64,000 bases of DNA from Acephala macrosclerotiorum (lineage: Eukaryota > Ascomycota > Leotiomycetes > Helotiales > Mollisiaceae): contig MU119343.1 in the NCBI GenBank assembly GCA_014904845.1, forward strand, positions 3,202 through 67,201. The letters are read 5' to 3'. A model generated the notes under the pieces. That model had not been told where the DNA came from. It made no database searches and saw only the letters and a program-made list of their open reading frames with translations. The position numbers and the translations under genes are program-made. This document shows, one piece after another, positions 1 to 11,273 of this stretch. Position 1 is the first letter of the stretch, and every line of letters begins with the position of its first letter.

Positions 1-859
1 AAAAAAAAAAAAAAAAAAAAAACAATTCTTACGAGCTCGATACGAAGACTCGTCGAATCAATATGTCTATTAAACACGATACGACTCGATAAGATGCTCT
101 TCGAAAGCACGATTATACTCTCTCAGAGCACGGCTTTGATCAAAGAAAGGCTCTCTTATCACTTTTTCTATTTTTCGATTCGATACAATACACATTGGAA
201 TAGATACAGAGTTTCAAAGCGAGAGGTAATTGGGACTATAGATTATAAGTAGAATATAGAGAAGCATTTTCAGAATAGACAAAGGAAATATTTGAGAAGA
301 GGATAGATAGAGACACGAGAAAAAAACTACGTGAAACGTTGCAAATGAACGAAGTATAAGTATCGAAAAAACGATTTATTAAAGTCTTAAAAGTATTGGC
401 AAATATCGCAAATGAAAAGAGACAATCAAAATAATCGCATAAAGAGGTTGTGGAAATGAGTTTGACAAGAAACTTCAACTCATAGAGAAATACAATCGAT
501 CTAGAGGCAAAGCAAGCTCGAAAGTTAGCGTTTTTTACTATTCTTATCGAGAAGATTAAAGAGATGGTATTGATACCTTCGAACTTCTCTTCTCAATCAC
601 TAAGACTTGTCACAGGACTTCCTATAGAGCAAACGACGCTACTCGAACGTATGACACTTCAAAAACAACTCTAAGAGCGCAATAAGACATTGTTACTAGA
701 TTTGCTACTAAAGAACGAGAACTCGAAACGAAATCCGTCGTTCTTATTATTACTAGAAGCTGAAAAGCTACCAGAGAATTCTAATCGATCAATATACAAT
801 TTCGATCGCGAGAATTAAATAGTACTTAGTCTCGATAGAGAATTAATTACTTTTATGAA

Positions 860-1658
860 GATCTACGACGATAAGCTTAAATACTACGAAGAAAAAGACT
901 CATTGGATATATTTATACGAGTATTCGAAGACTTATATTCGAAAGCAAACGTTAGACTTGAGAACTACTGTGACGCGTTCTCGACTATGCTTGCCGACGA
1001 GGCTAGCGAGTTCTATTACTAGAAGCTCGCTGAGAAAGGTCTGCTTTTCGATAGAATGATTGAGATTGTAAGATCGAACTTCGAGATCGAAGAACGTCGG
1101 AACAAGATACTCAATTGATAGAACACGATTATACTCGCGTTAGTTCGAGCGTAAAACCCAGATAAGACGACTTTCGAATGTTTCGAGATACTGCGCCAAA
1201 GACTGATCCAGAAATAGTTTGATCTACGCTCGAATATGCGAACAGAGACTACTATACGAGACAAGCTCTACTACGCTTGTCGAAGCGTACTAGAGTGCCA
1301 TTAGGCGCTCTTTCGACTTTCACCGAACTTCCAAGCGGCATGCGAAGACGTTTGTAACGCGATTTCACTTCAAGCGGAAATGGAAACAGTCTCTAGGACT
1401 TTTATAGTCGGAAAAAGAGAAGTTCATCGAGACATGATCGAATTATACTTCGCAGACCGCAAATATCACGATAAAAGCACTCAATATAGCGATCGGACTA
1501 GTCATAAGAGGCCGACAATATACTAAAACAAGAAGAAGTACTTCGTCTATGAGAACTCGAATTGTTGGAGTACTCGCTATACGCTAGAAGAAAGAAAAAG
1601 AGCGTACGACGACTTTAAGAAGTCAAGATCGTTCGACAAAAACAAGATAACTCAATTC
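860..1658 (+). pseudogene. copia gag remnant with destroyed zinc knuckle
   Basis: Read in the same frame as the protease block, this stretch gives a gag-like helical segment (around 1011-1110, near YYxKLAEKGL) and, at 1530-1610, the sequence KKKYFVYENSNCWSTRYT. Fungal copia gag proteins normally have a CCHC knuckle of the form CxxCxxxxCWSTxHT here. Two Cys and the His are Tyr in this copy; each is one G-to-A or C-to-T step. Stops interrupt the frame, for example TAG at 1020 and TAA at 1524. The upstream limit of gag is uncertain. Confidence 0.7.
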
Positions 1659-2276
1659 GTGATTGAATTCGAAAAACTAGATTTCGATATCACTAAGAAA
1701 TACGAACAATTCGTCGTTGAACTTGCCAAAGAAGGAGATTTACACAGAAACGATATCACGCGATCGATCAATTACTTTATGATATTCCACGGCACAATTG
1801 ATAGACTTAAAATCATCGAATTACTCGATCGCCAGTCAATTTACTATACGATATCGAGTGCCGCAATACAGTCGAGACTGCCTCCGATGTCCACTAATAC
1901 AAAGGCGTACTTGACGAGTCGCTACGTATTAAACGTCTTCATAGGCATTATAATCGATACTGGCGCCGCTCAACGATCGATTGCCGGCGAAGGCCAGTAC
2001 CTGGCTCTTCAACGGATTCGAAACGTCAAATTGGACGGATCTAGAGCTAAAGAGGCAATAATCAAGTTTAAAATCGGCGAAATTTTATCTCTTGAGACTA
2101 TCGACGTCGATACGCCAATTGGACGTATTACGTTTCACGTGGTCCCAGCAAACGTGTCTTTTCTATTGTACTTTCAAGACATGAACAGACTGCGAGTTAA
2201 ATTCGACAACTTTGATAACGTGCTTGTTCAAGATGGACGGCGTACGTCTATTATTAGAGCGTTTGAATATTTTTAA
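1659..2276 (+). pseudogene. copia aspartic protease region
   Basis: The open stretch contains IIDTGAAQRSIAGEGQY, which matches the D-[TS]-G-A active-site region of copia-type retropepsins. The catalytic Asp is retained. The block continues in frame from the gag remnant upstream and ends at a TAA. A GTG, not ATG, is the first start-like codon, as expected for an internal segment of a polyprotein. The function in the living element was to cleave the Gag-Pol polyprotein. Confidence 0.75.
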
Positions 2277-2300
2277 ATACTGTTTAATTTACTCGAAAGC

Positions 2301-3027
2301 TTGGTTTATAGCAGTTGTGAGATTTTTACGATAGAGATCGACTTTACTACTTGCTATTTGATTGAGACGAAGCTCAGACGATTGCACAAGCGCTTCGAAC
2401 ATTTATCGGTCGCCAGATTCGCGCGAGTACTAGAGCGTAGAAGACATTTCACGAATTTCAAAGAAATTAAGAAAATGACGAGATTCTACTAGCAATACCA
2501 AATGAATAGTAAATTCCTCGATCGCTTCAAGTTTATATTGCGCGACGACTATAATTTTAATCACTTCGTCTACTTAGACGTATTGTGGATCGACGAGAAG
2601 TCAGTACTTCAGGTCGTAGACGAAATTACAGCATTTCAAGCCGCGAGGTTTCTTGTAGATATATCGGCGAAAGAGGCATAGAACGCTTTCCGAGCGTGCT
2701 AGATCGACGTTTACTTTGGACTATCGGCATTTGCTATTCATGACCTCGGAACGAATTTCAATTCTAAAGAATTCCGCGACAACGCTAAGAGTATAGATAT
2801 CGATTCGAAGACTATGCCGATAGAGGCCCATAACTCGATTGGTCTAGTAGAGAAGTACTACGCTCTATTGAGGCGTGCGTATAATATACTATTTCGAGAA
2901 TTCTTCGATTTACGGAAAGAAAAGCGACTTCAAATGGCGATTAAAGTAGTCAACGATACGATAAGATCGAACGGTATTATTTTCACACTTTTTGTTTTCG
3001 ACGCTTATTTTCGAATGTCACAATAGG
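2301..3027 (+). pseudogene. copia GAG-pre-integrase and integrase core
   Basis: The first part (LRRLHKRFEHLSVARFARVL) matches the GAG-pre-integrase motif with its His pair of an HHCC zinc site; the Cys pair is not recognisable. The integrase core follows in the same frame, with an Asp in VYLDVLWID, an Asp in AIHDLGTNFNSKEF and a Glu-containing helix near HNSIGLVEKYYALLRRAYN. In-frame TAG codons at about 2679 and 2700 stand at likely Gln/Trp positions. The region once encoded the DDE strand-transfer enzyme. Confidence 0.7.
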
Positions 3028-3371
3028 ACGCGCTTGCAATATCAATTGCCGCCAGAGCTAAGGCAGTAGAAAGTGCAATGACCGCGGTTCGAGAATATTA
3101 CGCTACTCGCCAAATTAACGACGCTCTACGGATGAGAAATAGTCCACGGAACTATTACTTGGCCGATCTACTTCTAAATTCAGACGTGCTTGTTTAGAGA
3201 GAAGGCAAAGAATAGAAAAGACCGTACACGCTTTTGGTAGTAAATAGAGAGACATGTCAATTACAATTGCCAAATAAATCAAAAAACTTTCGCAGTACTG
3301 CGATAAAACCATTCTACTAAAATCTCGAGCAACTCGAAAAATAATCAAAAGATTATTTATTAAGAGAAAAC

Positions 3372-4130
3372 TTGCCAGAGAATCTAAACTCAGAATCAAA
3401 CTCCTCTAAAAAAAGTCCGAGAACAGGAGAAAACATGCTTAATTTACTCCGCTCGGCCGAGAAAACTCTATATACTTCGAAGAAGAATCCACGCCTATCT
3501 CGAATTGCGATAGAGATCTTTTTTTACGTTTCTAATCTCGACGAACACATTTACATGACAATTTGCATAAATGTAAAAGCTTTTGAAGCTTACTTGACCG
3601 AGAAAGAGACTAAGAATAAGCAATTGTCTATAGATCTTCGCGCAAAAGGAATCATTACTACTTCAAACGATCCGTTCGCAGTTTCTCGTAAAAAGGAAAT
3701 TGATAGACTAATCGCGAAAAGAGTCTTTGAGCTGATTCCCAATAACTCGAAGGAGATTGGCAATCAACGGATCTTCGGCTTAAGACTAGTAGACGAGATC
3801 AAAGGCATGGGAACGGCAACTCTATACGAGAAATCTCGTCTTGTGATTCAAGTATTCAACGATGAAAGCAAAAAGACAGTACTGACTCAATCCCCGACCA
3901 TTCAGCGCGTCAATCAACGAATTATCGTCGCTTTAGCTCCATCTCTCAAATCCAAGGAAATCAGCCTTTACTTGAGAGATATTACTCAAGCATACGTGCA
4001 ATCAACAACTCCACTAGCACGTATTATCTTCGCCAGACCTTCGAAGGAAATAACGAATGAGCTTTTACCGGACGTCGTCTTCAAAGTAGTTAAGCCTTTC
4101 TACGGAGTCCCGGAAGCGGGAATGCACTAA
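3372..4130 (+). pseudogene. copia reverse transcriptase, N-terminal part
   Basis: The 252-codon open stretch ends with TQAYVQSTTPLARIIFARP and VFKVVKPFYGVPEAGMH. This matches the copia RT signature in which D[IV]xxAYxQ is followed by the KxLYGLxQAPxxW region. The stop at 4128 falls where the family has Trp after AGMH. The reading frame continues beyond it into the next block. The preceding 3030-3371 stretch is the same frame with stops and holds no separate gene. Confidence 0.75.
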
Positions 4131-4241
4131 TATAGGACGTATAGTGCCCACTACAGAAACAAGCTCTCGATAGAACTCTCAATCTTCGATCTCTGTCTAC
4201 TTATTACGAAAAGTAACTATACTCTATTCGAGATAGTCGGT

Positions 4242-5093
4242 ATGCAAACCGACGATACGCTCATCCTGGGAAATCAGGCCTTTGTGGAATTAGAGGACTC
4301 TGAGTTGCAAAAAGCCAAGCTGCTAGCTAAGCCTACAGAGTCTCTCACGCCGAATACTCCTCTGCTGTTCAACGGATGCAAGCTAGCAGTGGATGAGACC
4401 GGAAATGGGATTGTGCTTTCGCAAAAAGGGCAAAGCAAGCGCTTAAGTCTAATTGATTCGAAATCAGACTCTTACAAGCAGACGTACTTCGAGCAACGTG
4501 CTCGGGGAGCATACATCAGTTCTATCTGCCAACCGGAAGTTGCGTACGACATGTCGGCGGCAGCTCAATACCAATATCCCGAAAAGGGGCAAGTTGCAGC
4601 GCTGAATAAGCGGCTACAATGGCAGATAGACAATCTCGATCGTAGGCTTCGGTTCTTTTGTCTGGACTTACATTCAACGAAACTCTTCGTCTTTGTGGAC
4701 GGCTCCTTTGCCATGAATGAGGACCTCAGTTCGCAGATCGAGTATGTCATCGTTTTTGGCAATGAGATCTATAGCGATAGACAATTCGATTTACGGGGCA
4801 ATTTACTCCACTGGAGCTCAATAAAGTGCAAGAGAGTTACTCGTGCTGTTCTAGCTTCTGAGCTATACGCAATGACAGCAGGAATCGACATGGGAATCTC
4901 GATTTCTACTACTCTTGATCTCATCATAAAGCGACTCGAATTGAACCCAGTTCCCGTGGTCATTTGCACCGATTCCTTCTCTCTCTACGAATGCATGGTC
5001 AAGCTCGGCACTATTAAGGAGAAGCGTCTCATGATCGACATTATAGTCATCAGACAATCGTATGAACGCAAGGAACTCTCGGAGATTCGATAG
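4242..5093 (+). pseudogene. copia reverse transcriptase C-terminal part and RNase H
   Basis: The segment begins MQTDDTLILGN, the copia variant of the YVDD catalytic box. It proceeds through an RT connection region (YISSICQPEVAYDMSAAAQ) to an RNase H-like domain with FVFVDGSFA and a later DSFSLYECMVKLG segment. It is the least damaged block. A short in-frame tail to about 5200 (SLVSTNRFNVKVQG) resembles the usual end of fungal copia Pol. Confidence 0.8.
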
Positions 5094-5293
5094 ATTGCTA
5101 AAAATAGTAATCTAATTGATACTATAACTAAGTCCAATACTAACAAGGCACTTGAGTCGCTCGTTAGCACTAATCGCTTTAATGTCAAAGTACAGGGATA
5201 AGTGCAACGTCCCGAAGCCCAAGAATCAGTCGACGAAGGCGAGAATAGTGGGGAGAGCGGTCGTTGAAGAGAATAGCACTAGAAAGAGGGACG

Positions 5294-5800
5294 TGTAGTT
5301 GTTGTTTTAATGTTTTTGGTGTTTTTCGATATTTTCGGTGTTTTCGGGAGCAGGGCTTCCGATTGGCTCGAAGGTTATAAACACCGGGTTTAGAGGAATT
5401 CCCCTAAGTTTGGCTTGATCGGTCAGGCATTACAACACGTGACGGCGACTAGTTCACGATCAGATTTCCTTCTAGTATTTAGTAGCGAAACAGCGCGTTG
5501 GCAACCGCGGTAGTACTCTCTTCTGTATCTGGTTTACGAGTTAAAAAAAGCGTCTTCTCTTAAAAAGAGAGTTGCCAGTGTCGGTTCAATCATGTGATCG
5601 CTTAGGCGATCGGCTAGATGATCTAGCTATGATCTCTATTGCCCTTGGCAACAGTTGCTCTAGCGTTTACTCTTTAATCTTACGTCCACTCTGTTTAATT
5701 ATATAGGTAGAAAGATGCCTTTTCCGAGAAGAAGTAGACAGAATTGAATCATTGACACCAGACTAAGATTTTAGTGTTTCGTGATTTGTCCCCGGACGTT
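5294..5800 (+). repeat. Candidate 3' LTR of the copia element
   Basis: A purine tract (AGAAAGAGGGAC) directly precedes TGTAGTTGTTG at 5294, the expected polypurine tract followed by the TG of a 3' LTR. The following 500 bases carry no open frame. The right edge is a guess because no clear CA end or target-site duplication could be read, and there is no 5' LTR in view for comparison. Confidence 0.45.
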
Positions 5801-6210
5801 CCAATACTAGTATTAAAACAATTAAATTAAAAAAAGTTCTCGTATTTAAACGAGTTATTTTTATTCACTCGAAATTTCAAAAACAATAAAAATATCACTA
5901 TATAAATATTAAATAACGAGATAATTATTTCTCCAATTTAATTAAAACTTTTAAATAAGCGATATAAGTTCTATATTACAAATTTTGTTAAAATATCGGT
6001 CTAAAATGCTTTAAATCACGTGAATTGGCGTAGAATTCTTAGTGTTTTAAATATTTATAATTAAAAAGTGTTTTTTAGATCTCTAGTAAAATTAAAGACT
6101 TTCTACATTTTTTTGCTCTTTAAAAGTGATTATTTTGACAAATTTTACAATTTCTACAGTTTTAGTATTCTTACGATTAAAAAGACTCGACATAATATTT
6201 TCCATAAATT
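5801..6210. other. AT-rich spacer
   Basis: About 400 bases of strongly A/T-biased sequence separate the dead retroelement from the first cellular gene. It has one CACGTG palindrome (about 6019) and TATA-like runs. No gene is recognisable. It may include the promoter of the membrane-protein gene that starts at 6211. Confidence 0.6.
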
Positions 6211-7546
6211 ATGCCCTCTGGAAACGATAGTAGCCACGTGGAATGGGGAATTACCGGTCTCAAACCGTATTTCAAGGTCGTCCCAGCACCGGACATCATT
6301 TTCGAATGGGCAGCTATTATACCGCTAGTCATATACCTAGCCAGTTACAAACACTCGCACACCCTTGTTAGAAAGACTTCTCTCACAGGAAGACTCTACA
6401 TTTGGACTCTTTCCTAAACTTGGCATTTTGGGAAGTGTCGCGAGCCTGTTGAAGGAAGGCTCGGATTATCTCGACCGTGCATGTTCAATTAGTGAATTGA
6501 AGAAAGAAGTCTGGGACACGAATTTTGGGGGTACATTCCCTTGCGCAAACGGGGCTGCGAGTGCTCTCATTACATCCTATGCTACCAGAGGCCAGACCCC
6601 AATCTCTGTCGAATCGACAACACCCGAGTCTGGTCCTACGTCTACCCTGAAGAATCTGAGTATCGAACATCAACCTGAGTTTCGCCGATATCAAACACTC
6701 CATGTGTTCCAATACTCACGAAGTACTGCTACCCGAACCATTATCGACAAGCTTCTGCACATGCACTTCTCTACTGCATTCCAAATCAGTATGATTGTAT
6801 TTCTACTGGCTTGTGCTGCTGTCGCAGTCCTTGTTGGTCTCTTTGGCACTGCGGCTGCAATCTTGATAAGCGCTTGTATTCAATTATGTTGCCAACTTGT
6901 TCGAATCCAACGCCCGGGTCGATCTCTGGATCCAAATGAACTTGGTCAAGCATGCATGCTGACCAGTTTGCACAGTAATGCTACAAGTTGGTGTCTTTTC
7001 GCTGGAGATCGTGGAGTTGTCGATGGCATTCTAAACAAGTCTATGATTTACTCAGTATCTTGTAAATTCGGGGACAAAAGCACCAGAGTCCTGGCGTACA
7101 TTTTCAGTATGCTTGGATTTCTCCAGTTATTGCCTATGACCTATGTTGCTTCACAGAAGGGCTGGGATGGTATTGGACTACTAATTTTGGTGACTGTATG
7201 TTGGAGTTGGGAGAAACTTGTCTATTCCGAGAAATCAGTGGTTCGGCAGTGGATCACTGAAGCAGACATTGATATCACTGTGACGACTTTTGAATTTTCA
7301 GGTCGTACTGCTATGTTAGGAGCAATACAACTCTGGAAAAAGAATCCAGTCGAGGCCTGGATGGACAACATTCTTCAACCTAGTGCACGACGACAGGTTT
7401 GGTTGTCATACTTAGCCGGTACGAATACCTTAGCACATATCATGGAGTTGGAAAAGTCTTTGGATAAGCGTGATAGGCGCTGGGTGACAGGAAATGTTTC
7501 AAGAACTAAGGAAGCACTTAAGATTTGGGAAGAAAAGCACCTATGA
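6211..7546 (+). CDS. Multi-pass membrane protein of unknown function, apparent frameshift
   Basis: Two overlapping frames together look like one protein of about 445 residues. The first frame (from ATG 6211) gives a soluble start and a hydrophobic helix (IIPLVIYLASY). It ends at a TAA at 6415 just after RLYIWTLS. The next frame opens upstream of this and continues with FPKLGILGSV and several membrane spans (IVFLLACAAVAVLVGLFG, IFSMLGFLQLLPMTYVA, IGLLILVTVCWSW). A one-base shift near 6404-6412 would join them. A 65-nt intron using a weak GTTAGA donor and AAG acceptor is the alternative. I do not recognise the family. The gene is the first intact-looking one after the retroelement. Confidence 0.55.
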
Positions 7547-7893
7547 ACAGCACTTAGTTGAAGTTTGGCCGCTTTAGAAACCCAGGAGAGAGGCTAAGTC
7601 GAGGGGTGACATCTGCTTATTGGTGCCTTAGCCGCGCCTGTGAGAGAAACGAATCTACATTGTAGCTATTTGGTAGACGCTCATCAGTAGATAGTCTCAT
7701 TGGCCGTTTAGCGGTGGACAGAAAAAGCGGCACTCTTAAGCAATCCCTAGAAGAGACCCTCTCTTTCCTAGCCAAAATCAAGCGAGAAAGCATTCTAGAT
7801 GCAATAGAGGGCAATTTGGATGTCCCTCAATTCTCGGGAGATTTAAAGCTTATTATGTCATGTTAACGTGCTCGCAGAATGAGGATAACAGTA
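7547..7893. other. Spacer with a short unassigned open stretch
   Basis: No gene can be supported. A plus-strand frame at 7666-7866 lacks an ATG but reads like protein (LIGRLAVDRKSG, then LEETLSFLAKIKRESILDAI). It could be a 3' exon or a remnant. Confidence 0.3.
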
Positions 7894-8340
7894 TTAATTT
7901 AGTGCGACTTTTTCTGTCCATCGGAAGCCGGGGCTTCTAAGATCCTGAAGTTCGTGCTCGCTCAAGCGTTGGTACCTCTCTTCTCTCCACTTCGGACCCC
8001 ATTTCCGTACAATCAATACAGAAGGACTCGCTGCCGACACAACCAATCCCAAAAGAGATATGTGAAGCCGTAATGGGGAGAGAATCGTACTGAAGACCGT
8101 CATGAGGACAAGAAATATTTTCGTCTTGGGGGAGTAGGTAGAGTGTACCGATTCTAGCGGTGTCTGCAGTTCGTTCTTGTTGCGAGTCTCATCAACACCA
8201 CGGGTGGCTATGTCGCTGACGTTGCATGTCTGTACAGAAGTTGCTTCGGTCTTAGGGATGCTGTCTATGGCATGCTTTTCCGCAGATGGGTCTGAACCGC
8301 CATGTGGCTCAAAAATCTTCTCATTGAGCGTTCCGACCAT
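7894..8340 (-). CDS. Hypothetical protein with a central membrane segment
   Basis: The 148-codon frame encodes a polar N-terminal half, a hydrophobic stretch near residues 75-105 (KIFLVLMTVFSTILSPLRLHI, then LLGLVVSAASPSVLIV), and a basic C-terminus. No family is recognised. Other minus-strand open stretches between 8370 and 8786 may be upstream exons, but I could not find a convincing splice path. Treat as a tentative single-exon model. Confidence 0.35.
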   Translation of the reverse strand: MVGTLNEKIFEPHGGSDPSAEKHAIDSIPKTEATSVQTCNVSDIATRGVDETRNKNELQTPLESVHSTYSPKTKIFLVLMTVFSTILSPLRLHISLLGLVVSAASPSVLIVRKWGPKWREERYQRLSEHELQDLRSPGFRWTEKVALN

Positions 8341-9565
8341 GCTGTCAATTGCCTTGTCCTTAGGAGGATCTGTTAAAGAAAGAAAGGCCTTTTTTCTCTA
8401 CTGCAAGTAGAAGAAAATGCAATATGCCTGATAGTAAGAACATTGAGGCAGCTTTGGCTCTGTCCAAAAAAGAGTCTAAGGTTTTGGGCTTGACTATCGG
8501 TACGCAGAAGGACACTCCAGGACAGCGCATCCCCCAAAAGGCAAGAAATTCCATTCTTCTCCCTTGAGTATCGAAGAAAATAAGGTAGCTGATGTGATGT
8601 TCCACCAGAGACGAAATCAGCTGCCAAGCTGAGCTTCAACGGAGCCACGGGGACATACATTGTTATACGTCTTGATCTCGACGCACCCTTCCCTTCCTTC
8701 AGCGTCCTGGGCCCCATTCTATATTGTATGTCCCCTTCCCCAATTCCCCAATCCCCCAATTCCCCAATACCACTAACACACCTCAAAGATGCAACCAGGC
8801 CTCAGGCCCGAAAAGGCCGCGGACGGCGCTGCAAACCTCGTGGCAGGCGATGCCCCTTTATCGCGGACTACGCCAGGTCCTGGGCCACCACCACCTAGCA
8901 GCCCGCACCGCAATCACATGTGCTGCCTTCTACAAGTAGCGCTGCCGAAAGTCGCCTTCGGAGATTCCCTTTCACACTGTCCACCGCAAGGACAGGCATT
9001 GGTTCAGTTGCTCCGCTCGGAGTAGGGTTTGCGACTTACTATACCCAAATAGAGATTACGCCCACTCAGGGATGATCCCCTCCATCTGGTTGGGATATGC
9101 AGTGAAGTAGCTCTCCATGAGAGAAAGAACGTGGCAATTTTGTGCACGGATGCAAAAGCGACAAATTCCCAAAACCATCAACACCCAATTAATAAATCTA
9201 TTGAAAAGGTTCATGCACATGTACATCAGTTATTTTCAAACCATTCTGTCAAGATCTAGTGAAAATTGGATCGTGGAAAGTCGAGAAAAGGCGCGCTGAG
9301 TACCTGAAAATCTTGGTGTTCTCGCTTCACAAAACCAGCACATTTTTTCTCGGTGGAGAGAGTGGTAGCTTCAACGTCGCGAAGCACGAACATTCTCGAT
9401 ACGAGAATTGCAAGAGAAAAGCACACGAGGGGAAATTTCCAACTACTTGCTGAGATTCCTTTCAATCCTTCATTGTCTATAACCATTAATCATTAACTCC
9501 AATCTCAGCTCCCTCCATCTTCCCTTGCACCAGAAACCAAAACCCCAAACAAATCCCAGAAACAA
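8341..9565. other. Intergenic, no supported gene
   Basis: Several short frames overlap on both strands, none with family resemblance. A small simple repeat of the unit CAATTCCCC lies at about 8740-8768. A GC-rich 78-codon plus frame at 8789-9025 has a proline-rich, low-complexity product and is not accepted as a gene. Confidence 0.4.
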
Positions 9566-10093
9566 TCAAGAATAAGCAGCAATCGTACTATTAAACGCCG
9601 CATCAATCGGCGCCAACAACGTAACCGCAGTTCCCTGGAACGCAGCCGGAACCTTACTCACAACCGCTGTCCCAAACCTATCCGTCGCATCCTTCTCCAA
9701 CTTCAAATTCACCAGTACAACCGGGCTAACAATAACCAATTGATCAAACTTCGGCTTCGCCCTGATTAAATTCGCCAATGTACTTGACACCACCGTCCGC
9801 AACGAAATCGTAGCTTGCGCGACTTCGATTGTTTCGGCTAGGGTGAGGTTTGCGGATTCTTGGGCAACTTTGACGCCGGAGTTGATGTCGTCAAGAAGAG
9901 TGACGGAGTCGACGAGGAGGGGACCGATGTCTCCGATTGCGAGGAGGGCGTCAGAGGGGAAGGAGTTGATCGTGTTGTTTAGTGCCACGGTGGCGTTGGA
10001 GATTGTGGACATGGCTGCTAGGATTGAAGCTCCATCTGCGAGGACTTGGGCTGCTAGGAGGCTGACGCCGAGAGGGAGGAGTGAAAGACGCAT
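9566..10093 (-). CDS. Hydrophobic surface-binding protein A (HsbA)-like secreted protein
   Basis: A single exon of 175 codons. Residues 1-20 (MRLSLLPLGVSLLAAQVLAD) form a clean signal peptide. The mature part is Ala/Ser/Val/Leu-rich, almost free of Cys, and predicted to be helical, ending GTAVTLLAPIDAAFNSTIAAYS, typical of HsbA-family proteins. Family members are secreted by filamentous fungi, bind hydrophobic surfaces and are thought to help recruit lytic enzymes such as cutinases. Three NxT/S sites are possible glycosylation sites. The stop is TGA at 9566. The promoter should lie above 10093. Confidence 0.8.
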   Translation of the reverse strand: MRLSLLPLGVSLLAAQVLADGASILAAMSTISNATVALNNTINSFPSDALLAIGDIGPLLVDSVTLLDDINSGVKVAQESANLTLAETIEVAQATISLRTVVSSTLANLIRAKPKFDQLVIVSPVVLVNLKLEKDATDRFGTAVVSKVPAAFQGTAVTLLAPIDAAFNSTIAAYS

Positions 10094-11273
10094 CTTACTT
10101 GTTGTGATGGGTCGTCTGGAGCTCTTGGAGTTAGGACTGAGGGCGGAGAAGCTTGGGAATGCGAAATGCGGGGAGCTGGAGAATATATCGAGCTCCCACT
10201 TTCTACTTCCTCATCATTTCAGCGATTGCTCCTCGCTGACCTCACCGCACCCTTCTCATCCCTCATCCCAGGCAGCCCCGCAGATTTCCTCGTGCAACTA
10301 CCTCTTCCCACCCCATCTCCGCAGCCTCTCATCACGAGCCGTGACTTTCATCCCAACATTAATTTTTTCTTTATGAAGAAGCCGAAATTCGGACACCGAT
10401 TGGTTAAGTTACGCATCGGAGAGGTACGAATTGAGTATGGAAAGGTTGAAGGTCGTTGAGTGGCCAAGGATGCTGCAGGAACGGAGCGCGGGATAAAGCG
10501 AGATCGACGTCGTTTCTTGCGAAATGAGGGGAATTGCCCAGGGAAGCTTGTAAGGAATAGCACCCTGGTCTGCCGAGGACATTGGGCATGCGAGCATGTG
10601 ATGATCCGCAAATGTGAATACGATTAAGTAATCGAGGTTAAAGTGTTTCTTCGAAGGGGATGATTTTTTTTGTGCGATGAGATGTGTGTGTTGTTGCTGA
10701 GGGGGAGTTTGACATACTAATAGGCAAATTGCTGGTGCTTGATATTTCACCATGATCTCTGCATTGCCGACAAAATATCGAGTCGGCTGTGATGATGACA
10801 ATTGACATCTCGGCTTGCCGATGATGAGCATTGCAGGCCATGCACAAGTTTGCCAATTGAGACAAAGATCGCACCTGGCCTTGCAGGCCTCGGAGGTGAT
10901 CTGCGAGATGCAATGCGATAGGTTACCGGCACAGCTGCGCTCAGCTATCACAAGATAATTCTGAAAGCTCTTCGGCATACTGAATGAATGGGGTTTGAAG
11001 GAGAACAATGCGATGGCCGGATTGAAGGTAGTGGCACTTGCCGCTGATGGAAAATGGAACACACTTGGGGAGAGATGTACCGTAAAAGTTGTGTATGGAC
11101 AATGGGATGCCGCTGGAGAGAGATGTGCTGTAGCTCGTAGATTCTCGTATCGACATATTATTCTATAGCCAGTGTATATGTGAAGTTTTACCTCGGTGAT
11201 TTGTCCACGCCTTCTATTTCCACATCTCCGGCTCCGGCCCGCCTTCACGCTTCATGCATATTTCCCGAGGTCC
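10094..11273. other. Intergenic between HsbA and TSC13, one doubtful long ORF
   Basis: The part next to 10093 is the likely HsbA promoter and has a pyrimidine-rich plus strand. A 279-codon minus-strand frame (10409-11248) is open, but its product is rich in Ser, Thr, His and scattered Cys without any repeated or conserved pattern. Shorter frames overlap it. I see no supported gene. Confidence 0.35.

Larger units (their letters stand above)
1..5800 (+). mobile_element. Degenerate Ty1/copia LTR retrotransposon, 5' end outside the window
   Basis: Domains occur in copia order on the plus strand: gag with a zinc-knuckle remnant, aspartic protease, GAG-pre-integrase, integrase, reverse transcriptase, RNase H. 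Order with integrase before reverse transcriptase separates copia from gypsy. All coding blocks (starts at 1659, 2301, 2814, 3372, 4242) lie in the same frame, so decay is by nonsense codons rather than indels. The stops are mostly TAG or TAA where the family has Trp or Gln, as C-to-T / G-to-A change would give. A candidate 3' LTR follows at about 5294. The 5' LTR is not in view; the window opens with a 22-base A run. The element is certainly dead as it stands. Confidence 0.9.

Noticed and set aside
4565..5188. Several minus-strand frames inside the RNase H region of the copia element
   Set aside because: They are antisense to recognised RT/RNase H sequence and have no independent support.
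8789..9025. GC-rich 78-codon plus frame
   Set aside because: Proline-rich low-complexity translation, no conserved motif, neighbours in other frames also open.
10409..11248. 279-codon open frame on the minus strand between HsbA and TSC13
   Set aside because: Product is rich in Ser, Thr, His and random Cys with no domain, signal or conserved pattern, and other frames are open over parts of it. Length alone is not enough.
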